Below the pieces are notes generated by a model. The model did no database searches and was not told where the DNA came from. It saw nothing but the letters and a program-made list of their open reading frames with translations. The position numbers and the translations under genes are program-made. This document shows positions 20,186-30,626 of a stretch of 64,000 bases of DNA, piece after piece. Source of the stretch: Burkholderia cenocepacia (GTDB lineage: Bacteria; Pseudomonadota; Gammaproteobacteria; Burkholderiales; Burkholderiaceae); assembly GCF_014211915.1 (NCBI RefSeq), contig NZ_CP060039.1, positions 3,038,001 through 3,102,000 on the forward strand, in the 5' to 3' direction. How positions within the stretch are numbered: position 1 is the stretch's first letter; every line of letters begins with the position of its first letter.

Positions 20186-21496
20186 TCAGGCTGCCGCCGC
20201 GTGCGCGTGGCCGCCGACCATGCAGTGCTTGTGCTCGACGTGGTACGCGAATTCGTCCCAGTAGTGCTTGAGCATCCCGCGAACCGGCATCGCCGCCGCA
20301 TCGCCGAGCGCGCAGATCGTGCGGCCCATGATGTTCTCGGCCACCGAGTTCAGCAGGTCCAGATCTTCCTGGCGCCCTTCGCCGTGCTCGATACGGTTCA
20401 CGACGCGATACAGCCAGCCGGTGCCTTCACGGCACGGCGTGCACTGACCGCACGATTCCTCGTAGTAGAAGTACGACAGGCGCAGCAGCGAACGCACCAT
20501 GCAGCGCGTCTCGTCCATCACGATCACCGCACCGGAACCGAGCATCGAGCCGGCCTTCGCGATCGAGTCGTAGTCGAGATCCGTCTGCATCATGATGTCG
20601 CCCGGGATCACCGGCGCCGACGACCCGCCCGGAATCACGGCCTTGATCTTCTTGCCGCCGCGCATCCCGCCGGCGAGCTCCATCAGCGTCGCGAACGGCG
20701 TGCCGAGCGGCACTTCGTAGTTGCCCGGGCGCTCGACGTCGCCCGACACCGAGAAAATCTTCGTGCCGCCGTTGTTCGGCTTGCCGATCTCGAGGTAATT
20801 CTGCGGCCCGATGGACAGCAGGAACGGCACCGCGGCGAACGTCTCGGTGTTGTTGATCGTGGTCGGCTTGCCGTACACGCCGAAGCTCGCCGGGAACGGC
20901 GGCTTGAAGCGCGGCTGGCCCTTCTTGCCTTCGAGCGACTCGAGCAGTGCCGTTTCCTCGCCGCAGATGTACGCGCCGTAACCGTGGTGCGCGTGCAGCT
21001 GGAACGAGAATTCCGAGCCCATGATGTTGTCGCCGAGGAACCCGGCCGCGCGTGCTTCATCGAGCGCGGCTTCGAAGCGTCGATACACTTCGAAGATTTC
21101 GCCGTGGATGTAGTTGTAGCCGACGGTGATGCCCATCGCGTATGCGCCGATGGCCATGCCTTCGATCAGCGCGTGCGGGTTCCAGCGCAGGATGTCGCGA
21201 TCCTTGAACGTGCCCGGCTCGCCTTCGTCCGAGTTGCAGACGAGGTACTTCTGCCCCGGGAACTGACGCGGCATGAAGCTCCACTTCAGGCCGGTCGGGA
21301 AGCCCGCACCGCCGCGGCCGCGCAGGCCCGACGCCTTCACGTCGGCGATCACCTGCTCGGGCGGAATCTTTTCTTCGAGAATGCGGCGCAGCTGCTTGTA
21401 GCCGCCGCGCGCAACGTAGTCTTCGAGGTGCCAGTTCTCGCCGTTCAGACCAGCGAGGATCAGCGGTTTGATGTGACGGTCGTGGAGGGACGTCAT
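20186..21496 (-). CDS. nuoF: NADH-quinone oxidoreductase subunit F (NADH and FMN binding)
   Basis: The 436-residue protein has the NADH/FMN motifs [16 protein letters not shown] and [19 protein letters not shown], the [18 protein letters not shown] segment and the N3 4Fe-4S motif [18 protein letters not shown]. It takes electrons from NADH onto FMN at the tip of complex I. Its ATG overlaps the nuoE stop (ATGA). Confidence 0.97.
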   Translation of the reverse strand: MTSLHDRHIKPLILAGLNGENWHLEDYVARGGYKQLRRILEEKIPPEQVIADVKASGLRGRGGAGFPTGLKWSFMPRQFPGQKYLVCNSDEGEPGTFKDRDILRWNPHALIEGMAIGAYAMGITVGYNYIHGEIFEVYRRFEAALDEARAAGFLGDNIMGSEFSFQLHAHHGYGAYICGEETALLESLEGKKGQPRFKPPFPASFGVYGKPTTINNTETFAAVPFLLSIGPQNYLEIGKPNNGGTKIFSVSGDVERPGNYEVPLGTPFATLMELAGGMRGGKKIKAVIPGGSSAPVIPGDIMMQTDLDYDSIAKAGSMLGSGAVIVMDETRCMVRSLLRLSYFYYEESCGQCTPCREGTGWLYRVVNRIEHGEGRQEDLDLLNSVAENIMGRTICALGDAAAMPVRGMLKHYWDEFAYHVEHKHCMVGGHAHAAAA

Positions 21497-21978
21497 TTCG
21501 AGAGCTCCTCAAGCAGCTGGTCGATCTTCTCGCGGCTCATGAAGCTGCACATTCTGTGATTGTTCACCAGCAGCACCGGCGCATCGCCGCACGAGCCCAT
21601 GCATTCGCCTTCCTTCAGCGTGAACTTGCCGTCGGGCGTGGTCTCGCCGAAGCCGATGCCCAGCTTCTGTTTCAGGTAGTCGGCAGTCGCTTCCGCGCCG
21701 CCGTGCGGGCCGAGCTGGCACGGCAGGTTCGTGCAGAGCGTGATCTTGTGCTTGCCGACCGGTTTGAGCTCGTACATCGTGTAGAACGTCGCGACTTCCT
21801 GCACGGCAACGGCCGGCATGCCGAGATAGTCCGCGACGAACTGCATCAGTTCGGGCGACAGCCAGCCGTGCTCTTCTTGAGCCACGGCCAACGCCGACAT
21901 CACGGCGGACTGTTTCTGATCGGCGGGATACTTCGTCAACGCTCGATCGATTTCCTTCAGGCCTTCAGCTGAGATCAT
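21493..21978 (-). CDS. nuoE: NADH-quinone oxidoreductase subunit E
   Basis: I chose ATG 21978 ([14 protein letters not shown], 161 residues); a TTG at 21999 is a weaker choice because its AGGAA is too close. The thioredoxin-like fold carries the N1a 2Fe-2S ligands in [10 protein letters not shown] and [12 protein letters not shown]. The N-terminal domain has [20 protein letters not shown] and [15 protein letters not shown] 184-base gap upstream separates it from nuoD. Confidence 0.95.
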   Translation of the reverse strand: MISAEGLKEIDRALTKYPADQKQSAVMSALAVAQEEHGWLSPELMQFVADYLGMPAVAVQEVATFYTMYELKPVGKHKITLCTNLPCQLGPHGGAEATADYLKQKLGIGFGETTPDGKFTLKEGECMGSCGDAPVLLVNNHRMCSFMSREKIDQLLEELSK

Positions 21979-22133
21979 TTTCAGACACGACTCTTTCAAT
22001 TCCTACCGAACGAACAACCTGCCGCACACTGGGGTGCATGGACGGCAGACCTGGCGCTCACTCTGTTGACAGCTTGCGAAGCCGCGCCGGTTCGGCGCAT
22101 ACCGCATGTGACTTCGCGTGTGACTGACTGCTC

Positions 22134-22158
22134 GCCGCCCGTGCTCGCGGGCGGCGCA
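22134..22158. other. GC-rich hairpin in the nuoD-nuoE gap
   Basis: GCCGCCCG and CGGGCGGC arms lie just after the nuoD stop, in the longest gap inside the nuo operon (21979-22162). No U run follows on either strand, so it is more likely an mRNA stability or processing element than a terminator. Confidence 0.4.
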
Positions 22159-22162
22159 ACCA

Positions 22163-23416
22163 TTAGCGATCGATTTCGCCGAACACGATGTCCTGCGTAC
22201 CGATGATCGTGACGGCGTCGGCGATCATGTGACCGCGCGCCATTTCGTCGAGCGACGCCAGGTGCGCGAAACCCGGCGCGCGAATCTTGAGGCGATACGG
22301 CTTGTTGGCGCCATCCGACACGAGATAAATGCCGAACTCACCCTTCGGATGCTCGACCGCCGCGTACGCTTCGCCTTCCGGCACATGGAAACCTTCGGTG
22401 AAGAGCTTGAAGTGGTGAATCAAGTCTTCCATGTTGGTCTTCATGCCGACGCGCGACGGCGGGGCAACCTTGTGATTGTCCGTCATCACCGGGCCCGGAT
22501 TCTTGCGGAGCCACTCAATACACTGTTTCGCGATGCGGATCGACTGACGCATTTCTTCGACGCGCACCAGATAGCGGTCGTAGCAATCGCCGTTCACGCC
22601 GACCGGCACGTCGAAATCCATCCGATCGTACACTTCGTAGGGCTGCTTCTTGCGCAGGTCCCACGCGATGCCCGAGCCGCGCAGCATCGGGCCGGTCAGG
22701 CCCATCTGCAGCGCACGCTCCGGGCTCACCACGCCGATCCCGACCAGACGCTGTTTCCAGATCCGGTTGTCGGTCAGCAGCGTTTCGTATTCGTCGACGC
22801 ACTTCGGGAAGCGCGTGAAGAAATCGTCGATGAAGTCGAGCACCGAGCCGCTGCGCGCTTCGTTCATCTTCGCGAGCGCCTTCTCGTTGCGAATCTTCGA
22901 CGCCTTGTATTGCGGCATTGCGTCAGGCAGATCGCGATAGACGCCGCCCGGACGATAGTAGGCCGCGTGCATCCGGGCGCCGGACACCGCTTCGTACACG
23001 TCCATCAGGTCTTCGCGTTCGCGGAAAGCGTACAGGAACACGGCCATCGCGCCGACGTCGAGTGCGTGCGCGCCGATCCACATCAGGTGGTTCAGCACGC
23101 GCGTGATTTCGTCGAACAGCACGCGGATGTACTGCGCGCGCTCCGGCACTTCGATGCCGAGCAGCTTTTCGATCGCGAGCACGTAGCCGTGCTCGTTGAC
23201 CATCATCGACACGTAGTCGAGACGGTCCATGTACGGCACGGACTGGATGAAGGTCTTGGATTCCGCGAGCTTTTCGGTCGCGCGGTGCAGCAGGCCGATG
23301 TGCGGATCGGCACGCTGGATGACTTCGCCGTCGAGCTCGAGCACGAGGCGCAGCACGCCGTGCGCTGCCGGGTGCTGCGGGCCGAAGTTGAGCGTGTAGT
23401 TCTTGATTTCTGCCAT
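22163..23416 (-). CDS. nuoD: NADH-quinone oxidoreductase subunit D
   Basis: The 417-residue 49-kDa-type subunit has [21 protein letters not shown], whose His is at the quinone site, [13 protein letters not shown], and the C-terminal DIVFGEIDR end. It is separate from nuoC, unlike the nuoCD fusion in E. coli. It starts 9 bases after nuoC. Confidence 0.97.
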   Translation of the reverse strand: MAEIKNYTLNFGPQHPAAHGVLRLVLELDGEVIQRADPHIGLLHRATEKLAESKTFIQSVPYMDRLDYVSMMVNEHGYVLAIEKLLGIEVPERAQYIRVLFDEITRVLNHLMWIGAHALDVGAMAVFLYAFREREDLMDVYEAVSGARMHAAYYRPGGVYRDLPDAMPQYKASKIRNEKALAKMNEARSGSVLDFIDDFFTRFPKCVDEYETLLTDNRIWKQRLVGIGVVSPERALQMGLTGPMLRGSGIAWDLRKKQPYEVYDRMDFDVPVGVNGDCYDRYLVRVEEMRQSIRIAKQCIEWLRKNPGPVMTDNHKVAPPSRVGMKTNMEDLIHHFKLFTEGFHVPEGEAYAAVEHPKGEFGIYLVSDGANKPYRLKIRAPGFAHLASLDEMARGHMIADAVTIIGTQDIVFGEIDR

Positions 23417-23425
23417 GACGCCCCC

Positions 23426-24028
23426 TTAATGTTTCAGACCGCCATAGCGATCCTCGCGGATCACGCGCGGCGTGATTTCGCGCGGCTCGATCGTCACCGG
23501 CTGGTACACGACCCGCTTCTCTTCCGGGTCGTAACGCATTTCGACGTAGCCCGACACCGGGAAGTCCTTGCGGAACGGGTGACCGATGAAGCCGTAGTCG
23601 GTGAGGATGCGGCGCAGGTCGGGGTGGCCTTCGAACACGATGCCGTACAGGTCGAACGCTTCGCGCTCGTACCAGTTCGCCGAGGTCCAGATGTCGACCA
23701 GCGACGCCACGATCGGCAGATCGTCGTCCGGCGCGAATGCGCGCAGGCGCAGGCGCCAGTTGTTCGTGACCGACAGCAGGTGCGACACGGCCGCGAAGCG
23801 CGGGCCGTCGTAGGCGCCGTCGCCGAAGGTCTGGTAGTCGACGCCGCAGAGGTCGATCAGTTGCTCGAAACGGAGCTTCGGATCGTCGCGCAGCGTCTTT
23901 GCGACTTCGAGGTAATCGCTCGCCTTCACGACGAGCGTCAGTTCACCGATCGCTTCGGTGAGGCTCACCACGCGCGCGCCGAGCGCGGCTTCGAGGTTTG
24001 CCTTGAGGGTCTCGATTTTGCTTGCCAT
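23426..24028 (-). CDS. nuoC: NADH-quinone oxidoreductase subunit C
   Basis: The 200-residue 30-kDa-type subunit has the signature [22 protein letters not shown] followed by [20 protein letters not shown]. It bridges NuoD and NuoB/I in the connecting arm. Normal length for a stand-alone NuoC. Confidence 0.96.
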   Translation of the reverse strand: MASKIETLKANLEAALGARVVSLTEAIGELTLVVKASDYLEVAKTLRDDPKLRFEQLIDLCGVDYQTFGDGAYDGPRFAAVSHLLSVTNNWRLRLRAFAPDDDLPIVASLVDIWTSANWYEREAFDLYGIVFEGHPDLRRILTDYGFIGHPFRKDFPVSGYVEMRYDPEEKRVVYQPVTIEPREITPRVIREDRYGGLKH

Positions 24029-24049
24029 ATTGAGGGGACGCTCGGGGCT

Positions 24050-24529
24050 TTATTGACGGGCGATGGTATTGGTGCGGCGGATCTTCGCCTGAAGCTGGAT
24101 CACGCCGTAGACCAGCGCCTCGGCCGTGGGTGGACAGCCCGGCACATAGACGTCGACCGGCACGATCCGGTCGCAGCCGCGGACCACCGAGTACGAGTAG
24201 TGGTAATAACCACCGCCGTTGGCGCACGACCCCATCGAGATCACCCAGCGCGGCTCGGCCATCTGGTCGTACACGCGGCGCAGCGCGGGCGCCATCTTGT
24301 TGCACAGCGTGCCGGCGACGATCATCACGTCCGACTGACGCGGGCTCGGGCGAAACACGACGCCGAACCGGTCCAGATCGTAACGGGCCGCGCCCGCGTG
24401 CATCATCTCGACGGCGCAACACGCGAGCCCGAACGTCATCGGCCACAGCGAGCCGGTACGCGTCCAGTTGATCAGCTTGTCAGCCGTCGTGGTGACAAAC
24501 CCTTCCTTCAAGACCCCTTCGATACTCAT
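24050..24529 (-). CDS. nuoB: NADH-quinone oxidoreductase subunit B
   Basis: The 159-residue protein begins at ATG 24529 ([19 protein letters not shown]). It carries cluster N2 ligands: the paired cysteines in [13 protein letters not shown], then GSCANGGG and [13 protein letters not shown]2 reduces quinone. The upstream in-frame Met (24571) would run into the nuoA stop region and is less likely. Confidence 0.97.
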   Translation of the reverse strand: MSIEGVLKEGFVTTTADKLINWTRTGSLWPMTFGLACCAVEMMHAGAARYDLDRFGVVFRPSPRQSDVMIVAGTLCNKMAPALRRVYDQMAEPRWVISMGSCANGGGYYHYSYSVVRGCDRIVPVDVYVPGCPPTAEALVYGVIQLQAKIRRTNTIARQ

Positions 24530-24591
24530 TTGCTTTCCACTCCAGACGAGCGACCGAGCGTGGCCGCTCATGCAAACCGGCGATTAACCCA

Positions 24592-24951
24592 TCACTCCCA
24601 GTCGAGCCCGCCTTTCTTCCAGATATAGGCAAAGCCCAGCAGGAATTCGAGCAGAAAAATCATCATTGCGATGAAACCCGGCCAGCCGATGTCCCGGAGC
24701 GCGACGCCCCACGGGAACAGGAATGCGGTTTCGAGATCGAAGATGATGAACAGGATGGCGACGAGGTAATACCGGACGTCGAATTTCATCCGGGCGTCTT
24801 CAAAGGCTTCGAAGCCGCACTCGTACGGTGCGTTCTTCTCGACGTCCGGCTTGTTGGGACCAAGGAGCTTGCCGATGCTGACCAGCGCTATACCTAAACC
24901 AGTGCCCACGAGGAGGAACAACAAGACGGGGTAATAGGCTGCGAGGTTCAA
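24592..24951 (-). CDS. nuoA: NADH-quinone oxidoreductase subunit A
   Basis: The 119-residue first gene of the nuo operon starts with TTG (24951) giving [16 protein letters not shown], with AGAGGA six bases upstream. It has three transmembrane helices, the conserved loop [24 protein letters not shown] (its Cys is the active/deactive switch residue) and FLFPWG. The promoter should lie in 24952-25061; only a TATTCT -10-like hexamer is visible there. Confidence 0.96.
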
Positions 24952-25061
24952 GGCAATCCTCTATCGGTTGGTTCTGAGCGTCCGGAGAATACCACTTCCG
25001 GCGGAAGGAATCATTTCGGAGTGCAGGCGATCGCAAGACAACCGCAAGCCCACCCCACAAA

Positions 25062-25095
25062 TGAAAAATGCCAGCCACTGGAAGCGGCTGGCATT
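25062..25095 (-). terminator. Rho-independent terminator after tRNA-Leu
   Basis: In minus-strand RNA AATGCCAGCC (25095-25086) pairs with GGCTGGCATT (25076-25067) and is followed by TTTCAT. It lies 10 bases past the tRNA 3' end, so it separates the tRNA from the nuo operon. Confidence 0.8.
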
Positions 25096-25104
25096 GAGTA
25101 ACTT

Positions 25105-25188
25105 TGGTGCCGACGGCGAGACTCGAACTCGCACAGCTTTCGCCACTACCCCTCAAGATAGCGTGTCTACCAATTTCACCACGTCGGC
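25105..25188 (-). tRNA. tRNA-Leu (anticodon GAG) with a 6-base anticodon loop
   Basis: The acceptor stem GCCGACG/CGTCGGC, encoded CCA end, D arm, T arm GCGAG-TTCGAGT-CTCGC and long variable arm identify a leucine tRNA. The anticodon arm reads CTATC TTGAGG GGTAG: five good pairs but only six loop bases, where seven are needed, so one base after the GAG anticodon is missing. With five rather than four G residues the arm would be normal. This is either a homopolymer sequencing error or a damaged tRNA. It lies between secG and nuoA on the same strand. Confidence 0.88.
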
Positions 25189-25298
25189 ACTGCATGCAAC
25201 TCGGGTTGTGCTGCTCGTTCCCGCGAATCGCTTCAAGAATTAAATTCTAACCCGAGTTCCAGATTTGTTCAACGCACAACCGCAAAAAAATTAACTTT

Positions 25299-25676
25299 TT
25301 ATTTCGGGACATCCTGGCCCGGCGCGCTTGCGGCCGAACCGGCGACAGCAGACGCCGCGACAGCCGGCGCCGATGCCGCGAGGGCCGATGCCGGCGCGGT
25401 CACTGCCGTGCCGAGCACGCCTGCCGACGGCGTCGACTTGTACGAACCGAGGTACGTCAGCGCGAGCGTCGCGACGAAGAAGATCGTCGCGAGAATGCCC
25501 GTCGTGCGCGACAGGAAGTTCGCCGAGCCCGTCGCACCGAACAGACTGCCCGACGCGCCGCTGCCGAATGCGGCGCCCATGTCGGCACCCTTGCCGTGCT
25601 GGAGCAGCACGAGCCCAATCACACCGAGTGCAGACAGCACCTGCACCACAATAATCAGCGTCTTGAATAACAGCAT
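25299..25676 (-). CDS. secG: Preprotein translocase subunit SecG
   Basis: The 125-residue protein (MLLFKTLIIVVQVLSALGVIGL) has two transmembrane helices around the conserved loop VLLQHGKGADMGAAFGSGASGSLFGATGSANFLSR. The C-terminal third is an Ala/Ser/Val-rich tail typical of betaproteobacterial SecG. SecG assists SecYE in protein export. An upstream GTG (25685) would add three residues. It follows tpiA on the same strand. Confidence 0.95.
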   Translation of the reverse strand: MLLFKTLIIVVQVLSALGVIGLVLLQHGKGADMGAAFGSGASGSLFGATGSANFLSRTTGILATIFFVATLALTYLGSYKSTPSAGVLGTAVTAPASALAASAPAVAASAVAGSAASAPGQDVPK

Positions 25677-25748
25677 CACACCCACCCGATTGGATCGGGC
25701 GACCGGACCGACCGGCCGCCGTCATGGTTCAATTCGATCTCGGACCGC

Positions 25749-26504
25749 TCAACGCGCGGCCCGGCAGATCGCCAGGAAATCTTCCGCCTTCAGCGACGCG
25801 CCGCCGATCAGGCCGCCGTCGATGTCCGGTTGCGCGAACAGTTCTTCCGCGTTGTCCGGCTTCACGCTGCCGCCGTACAGCACGGACACGTCCGCCGCAC
25901 CCTTTGCCGCGAGACGCGTCCGCAGGAACGCATGCACGTCCTGCGCCTGCGCCGACGTCGCGCTCTTGCCCGTGCCGATCGCCCAAACCGGCTCGTACGC
26001 GACGACGATACGCGCGGCCTCGTCAGCCGTCAGCACGGCCAGCACCGCGTCGAGCTGCGCACCGACAACCTGCTCGGTCGCACCCGACTCGCGCTCGTCG
26101 AGCGTCTCGCCGACACACACGACCGGCACGAGGCCGGCCGCGAGCGCGCGCTGCGTCTTCGCCGCGACCGTCTCGTTGCTTTCGCCGTGATACGCGCGAC
26201 GCTCCGAGTGGCCGACGATCGCATACCGCGCGCCGAACTCCGCCACCATCGCTGCCGCCACCTCGCCGGTGAACGCGCCCTGCTCGTGCGCGGACACGTC
26301 CTGCGCACCGAACGCGACACGGCCACCGCCAAGCTGCGCCTGAACCTGCGCGAGATACGGGAACGGCACGCACACGCCGATCGACGTTTCAGCCGCCACC
26401 GTGCCCGCACCCTGCACCACTTCGTTCAGCAGCGCCTGGTTGCCGGCCAGCCGGCCATGCATCTTCCAGTTGCCGATCACTCGCTTTGTTCGTTGTTTCG
26501 ACAT
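25749..26504 (-). CDS. tpiA: Triosephosphate isomerase
   Basis: The 251-residue TIM barrel has all catalytic residues in context: Lys in GNWKMHG, His in AIVGHSERR, Glu in [15 protein letters not shown], and the phosphate loop VLYGGSVKP plus [10 protein letters not shown]. It interconverts glyceraldehyde-3-phosphate and dihydroxyacetone phosphate in the cytoplasm. The tpiA-secG order is common in proteobacteria. Confidence 0.97.
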   Translation of the reverse strand: MSKQRTKRVIGNWKMHGRLAGNQALLNEVVQGAGTVAAETSIGVCVPFPYLAQVQAQLGGGRVAFGAQDVSAHEQGAFTGEVAAAMVAEFGARYAIVGHSERRAYHGESNETVAAKTQRALAAGLVPVVCVGETLDERESGATEQVVGAQLDAVLAVLTADEAARIVVAYEPVWAIGTGKSATSAQAQDVHAFLRTRLAAKGAADVSVLYGGSVKPDNAEELFAQPDIDGGLIGGASLKAEDFLAICRAAR

Positions 26505-26644
26505 CGTGTCTGTCTCGTCACTATCTTGTCATTAACGTGCCGGAACCCGGCCGTCAGGTTGGATCTGGCGAAGCAAACCCGCGATTTTACTGCGCGCGAC
26601 TTGAACCGGTCAAACCGCGTATGTCAAGCCCGCTACGCGGGCCG

Positions 26645-27664
26645 TCACGCGTTCGTACCCCAATCGAGCACGATCTTGCCGATGTGCTCGCCGCTTTCCA
26701 TCAGCGCATGCGCCTGCGCGGCTTCGCCGGCCGGCAGCACACGATAGATCACGGGCTTGATGCGACCGTCGGCCAGCAGCGGCCACACGCGCGCCTTCAA
26801 CTGCGCGGCGATGCGCGCCTTGAACTCGACCGGACGCGGGCGCAGCGTCGAACCCGTCACCGTCAGCCGGCGGCGCAGGATCTCACTCAGGTTGACCTCG
26901 GCCTTCGCGCCGCCGAGCAGCGCGATCAGCACGAGACGGCCGCCGTCCGCGAGCGCGGACAACTCGCGCGGCACGTACGAGCCCGCCACCATGTCGAGGA
27001 TCACGTCGACGCCGCGATCGTGCGTCAGCGACTTCACGACTTCGACGAAGTCTTCGGTCTTGTAGTTGATCGCGCGCTCGGCGCCGAGCGCCTCGCACGC
27101 ACGGCACTTGTCGGCGGTACCGGCCGTCGCGAACACGCGAAAGCCCAGCGCATGCGCGATCTGGATCGCCGTCACGCCGATGCCGCTCGAGCCGCCCTGC
27201 ACGAGCAGGGTCTCCTGCTCACCGCCCTCGCCCGCGCCGAGCTGCGCACGGTCGAACACGTTGCTCCACACGGTGAAAAACGTTTCGGGCAGCGAGGCGG
27301 CCTCGATATCGGTGAGGCCATCCGGCACCGGCAGACACTGCGGCAGCGGCGCGACCGCATATTCGGCATAGCCGCCGCCCGCGAGCAACGCGCACACGCG
27401 ATCGCCCAGCTTCAGCCCGAACGGGTTCAGGGCTGCATCGGACAAATCGCCGCCGACGATCTCGCCCGCGACTTCGAGGCCCGGCAGATCCGACGCACCC
27501 GGCGGCGGCGCATAGGCGCCCTTGCGCTGGAACACGTCGGGCCGGTTCACGCCGGAGGCCGCCACCTTGATCAGCACCTCGCCGCGCTTCGGTTCGGGGC
27601 GCGGACGCTCCGCGAGCTTCAGCACGTCGGGGGCGCCGAATTCGGTGATTTCGATGGCTTTCAT
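26645..27664 (-). CDS. NAD(P)H quinone oxidoreductase, PIG3/zeta-crystallin type
   Basis: The start is ATG 27664 (MKAIEITEFGAPDVLKL). The 339-residue MDR-superfamily protein lacks zinc ligands, has the catalytic-fold segment SGVNRPDVFQRKGAYAPPPG, the nucleotide-binding VQGGSSGIGVTAIQIAHALG and GAERAINYKTEDF, as in PIG3-type oxidoreductases that reduce quinones with NADPH. It lies between tpiA and pnp on the same strand with about 140 bases on either side. Confidence 0.88.
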   Translation of the reverse strand: MKAIEITEFGAPDVLKLAERPRPEPKRGEVLIKVAASGVNRPDVFQRKGAYAPPPGASDLPGLEVAGEIVGGDLSDAALNPFGLKLGDRVCALLAGGGYAEYAVAPLPQCLPVPDGLTDIEAASLPETFFTVWSNVFDRAQLGAGEGGEQETLLVQGGSSGIGVTAIQIAHALGFRVFATAGTADKCRACEALGAERAINYKTEDFVEVVKSLTHDRGVDVILDMVAGSYVPRELSALADGGRLVLIALLGGAKAEVNLSEILRRRLTVTGSTLRPRPVEFKARIAAQLKARVWPLLADGRIKPVIYRVLPAGEAAQAHALMESGEHIGKIVLDWGTNA

Positions 27665-27760
27665 GGTGAGAGTCGCTCCAGGATCGGAATCGGATGGCAC
27701 ACCCGTGCGCACGGCGCGGGCGCCTCGCCGGCGCTGCTGCGCCGCACAACGATGCTACAG

Positions 27761-27797
27761 AAAAAACGGCCGGCACGCTTTCGCACTGCCGGCCGTT
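27761..27797 (-). terminator. Rho-independent terminator after pnp
   Basis: In minus-strand RNA ACGGCCGGCA (27796-27787) pairs with TGCCGGCCGT (27775-27766), followed by TTTTT (27765-27761). It lies 16 bases after the pnp stop. Confidence 0.85.
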
Positions 27798-27812
27798 GAT
27801 CCGCCTGTCCGC

Positions 27813-29960
27813 TTACTGCTGCGGCGGCGTATCCGACTGCGCTGCCGCCGCTGCTTCATTCAGCAGCGCCTTGGCCGACAGACGCACGCGACCCTTCTCG
27901 TCCGTCTGGATCACCTTGACCTTCACCTGCTGACCTTCCTTCAGGTAGTCGTTGATGTCCTTCACGCGCTCGTTGACGATTTCCGAGATGTGCAGCAGGC
28001 CATCCTTGCCCGGCAGCAGGTTCACGATCGCGCCGAAATCGAGCAGCTTGAGCACCGTGCCTTCGTACACCTGACCGACTTCGATCTCGGCCGTGATTTG
28101 CTCGATGCGCTTCTTCGCTTCGGCCATGCCTTCGCTGCTCGTGCTGGCGATCGTCACGACGCCGTCATCCGAGATGTCGATGGTCGTGCCGGTTTCTTCC
28201 GTCAGCGCGCGGATCACCGAACCGCCCTTGCCGATCACGTCGCGGATCTTTTCCGGGTTGATCTTGACCGTGATCATGCGCGGCGCGAATTCCGACAGTT
28301 GCGTGTTCGCACCCGACACCGCCGACGTCATCTTGCCGAGGATGTGCAGGCGGCCTTCCTTCGCCTGCGCGAGCGCGACCTGCATGATTTCCTTCGTGAT
28401 GCCCTGGATCTTGATGTCCATCTGCAGCGCCGTCACGCCCTGCTCCGTGCCGGCCACCTTGAAGTCCATGTCGCCGAGGTGATCTTCGTCGCCGAGGATG
28501 TCGGTCAGCACCGCGAACTTGTTGCCTTCGAGGATCAGGCCCATCGCGATACCCGCGACGTGCGCCTTCATCGGCACGCCGGCGTCCATCAGCGCGAGGC
28601 AGCCGCCGCATACCGAAGCCATCGACGACGAACCGTTCGACTCGGTGATTTCCGACACGACGCGGATCGAGTAACCGAATTCGTCGGCGCTCGGCAGGCA
28701 CTTGACCAGCGCGCGCTTGGCCAGCCGGCCGTGGCCGATTTCGCGGCGCTTCGGCGAACCGACGCGGCCCGTTTCGCCGGTCGCGAACGGGGGCATGTTG
28801 TAGTGGAGCATGAAGCGCTCGCGGTATTCGCCTTCGAGCGCGTCGATGATCTGCTCGTCACCCTTCGTGCCGAGCGTCGCGACGACCAGCGCCTGCGTCT
28901 CGCCGCGCGTGAACAGCGCCGAGCCGTGGGTACGCGGCAGCACGCCGGTGCGGATTTCGATCGGACGCACGGTGCGCGTGTCACGGCCGTCGATGCGCGG
29001 CTCGCCGTTCAGGATCTGCGAACGGACGATCTTCGCTTCGATGTCGAACAGCACGTTGCCGACCGTGGCCTTGTCGGCCGCGACCGTACCGGCCGCCAGC
29101 GCGTCTTCCTCGAGCTTCGCCGAGGTCGCCGCGTAGACTTCCTTCAGCTTCGCCGAACGCGCCTGCTTGTCGCGGAGCTGGTAAGCGGCGAGCAGATCGT
29201 TCTGCGCCAGCTCGGTCACGCGTGCGATCAGCGCCTCGTTCTTCGGCGCCGGCTGCCAGTCCCACTCGGGCTTGCCGCCGTCGCGCACCAGTTCGTGGAT
29301 CGCGTCGATCGCGATCTGCATCTGCTCGTGGCCGAACACCACGGCGCCCAGCATCACTTCTTCCGACAGTTGATCGGCTTCCGACTCGACCATCAGCACC
29401 GCGCGCTCCGTACCCGCGACGACGAGGTCGAGGCTCGATGCCTTGAGCTGGTCACGCGTCGGGTTCAGCACGTACGCGTTGTCGATGTATGCCACGCGTG
29501 CGGCACCGACCGGGCCGTTGAACGGCAGGCCCGACACGGCGAGCGCGGCCGATGCGCCGATCAGCGCGGGGATGTCGGCCGGGATTTCCGGGTTCACGGA
29601 CAGCACGTGGATCACGACCTGGACTTCGTTGTAGAAGCCTTCCGGGAACAGCGGGCGCAGCGGACGGTCGATCAGGCGCGACGTCAGCGTCTCGTGCTCC
29701 GACGGACGGCCTTCGCGGCGGAAGAAGCCGCCCGGGATCTTGCCCGCCGAGTAGGTCTTCTCGAGGTAGTCGACGGTCAACGGGAAGAAATCCTGGCCCG
29801 GCTTCGCCGACTTCGCGCCGACGACGGTTGCCAGCACGACGGTGTCTTCGACGTCGACGATCACGGCGCCGCTCGCCTGGCGGGCGACTTCACCGGTTTC
29901 GAGGCGCACCTTGTGCTGGCCCCACTGGAATTCCTTCACGACCTTGTTGAACATGGACAT
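27813..29960 (-). CDS. pnp: Polyribonucleotide nucleotidyltransferase (PNPase)
   Basis: ATG 29960 ([20 protein letters not shown]) is preceded by AAAGGAG. The 715-residue protein has two RNase PH domains, an all-helical linker, a KH domain with [12 protein letters not shown] (about residues 555-615) and an S1 domain with [19 protein letters not shown] (about 620-690). It degrades RNA 3' to 5' by phosphorolysis and joins the degradosome. It follows rpsO, and its leader carries a strong hairpin that may serve autoregulation. Confidence 0.97.
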   Translation of the reverse strand: MSMFNKVVKEFQWGQHKVRLETGEVARQASGAVIVDVEDTVVLATVVGAKSAKPGQDFFPLTVDYLEKTYSAGKIPGGFFRREGRPSEHETLTSRLIDRPLRPLFPEGFYNEVQVVIHVLSVNPEIPADIPALIGASAALAVSGLPFNGPVGAARVAYIDNAYVLNPTRDQLKASSLDLVVAGTERAVLMVESEADQLSEEVMLGAVVFGHEQMQIAIDAIHELVRDGGKPEWDWQPAPKNEALIARVTELAQNDLLAAYQLRDKQARSAKLKEVYAATSAKLEEDALAAGTVAADKATVGNVLFDIEAKIVRSQILNGEPRIDGRDTRTVRPIEIRTGVLPRTHGSALFTRGETQALVVATLGTKGDEQIIDALEGEYRERFMLHYNMPPFATGETGRVGSPKRREIGHGRLAKRALVKCLPSADEFGYSIRVVSEITESNGSSSMASVCGGCLALMDAGVPMKAHVAGIAMGLILEGNKFAVLTDILGDEDHLGDMDFKVAGTEQGVTALQMDIKIQGITKEIMQVALAQAKEGRLHILGKMTSAVSGANTQLSEFAPRMITVKINPEKIRDVIGKGGSVIRALTEETGTTIDISDDGVVTIASTSSEGMAEAKKRIEQITAEIEVGQVYEGTVLKLLDFGAIVNLLPGKDGLLHISEIVNERVKDINDYLKEGQQVKVKVIQTDEKGRVRLSAKALLNEAAAAAQSDTPPQQ

Positions 29961-30059
29961 GGTTGCTCCTTTGTATTCATGCATTTCATTCGCCGCGCCG
30001 GCCATCCCGCGCGGCGGCGTCCCGACCGAATCACCCGGAGCAAGGTGTGTTTTTTATGC

Positions 30060-30098
30060 CATTCCAGCGCGGCGCTCAGGCAGCAGCGCGCTGGAATG
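30060..30098 (-). promoter_or_regulatory. Long hairpin in the pnp leader
   Basis: A 12-bp perfect stem, CATTCCAGCGCG against CGCGCTGGAATG, encloses a 15-base loop about 100 bases upstream of the pnp ATG and downstream of the rpsO terminator. In E. coli a leader hairpin at this place is cut by RNase III to start PNPase autoregulation. A similar role here is inferred from position and shape. No clean U run follows on the minus strand (GCATAAAAAA). Confidence 0.5.
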
Positions 30099-30189
30099 AC
30101 ACAAATCCTGCCCCGGTATCGGTCGCGGCGGCGGCCCCGCACGAACGTGCCGGACAGCCTGCGATGCGTGTGACGCTACGCACCGCGCA

Positions 30190-30227
30190 AAAACAAAATG
30201 CCTGTATCAGCGGACTGACACAGGCAT
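30190..30227 (-). terminator. Rho-independent terminator after rpsO
   Basis: In minus-strand RNA ATGCCTGTGTCAG pairs with CTGATACAGGCAT across a 4-base loop (30199-30227), with one mismatch, followed by TTTTGTTTTT. It lies 23 bases after the rpsO stop. Confidence 0.85.
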
Positions 30228-30250
30228 CTTGCTGGCGGCAATCGCCTCGA

Positions 30251-30520
30251 TTACTTACGCAGACCCAGCTTCTCGATCAGTGCGCGGTAACGGTCGGCAT
30301 CCTTGCCCTTGAGGTAGTCGAGCAGCTTGCGGCGGCGGCTCACCATGCGCAGCAGGCCGCGGCGGCTGTGGTGATCCTTCGCGTGGGTCTTGAAGTGACC
30401 CGTCAGTTCGACGATACGTGCGGTCAGCAGTGCGACCTGGACTTCGGGCGACCCCGTGTCGTTGGTACCGCGGGCGAACTGAGCAACGACTTCCGACTTC
30501 TTGATATCTGCAACAGACAT
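30251..30520 (-). CDS. rpsO: 30S ribosomal protein S15
   Basis: The 89-residue protein ([21 protein letters not shown]) has the conserved [43 protein letters not shown] and the C-terminal LIEKLGLRK. It binds 16S rRNA in the central domain. A TACAAT -10-like hexamer lies at 30590-30595 on the minus strand. Order rpsO-pnp is the usual one. Confidence 0.98.
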   Translation of the reverse strand: MSVADIKKSEVVAQFARGTNDTGSPEVQVALLTARIVELTGHFKTHAKDHHSRRGLLRMVSRRRKLLDYLKGKDADRYRALIEKLGLRK

Positions 30521-30626
30521 GTGATTTCCTTTCTAACTGAACAGGCGGACACGGAAGAATGGCCGTGCCGTGACTTACAACCGGCGCGCATTGTAGCACA
30601 ACTCGATGCCGTTTTTACCCCCACCG

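Noticed and set aside
16693..20271. 1192-residue open frame on the plus strand opposite nuoH-nuoG
   Set aside because: Its translation is Arg/His/Gln/Asp-rich repeatless antisense of known nuo genes; such frames are common shadows in very GC-rich DNA.
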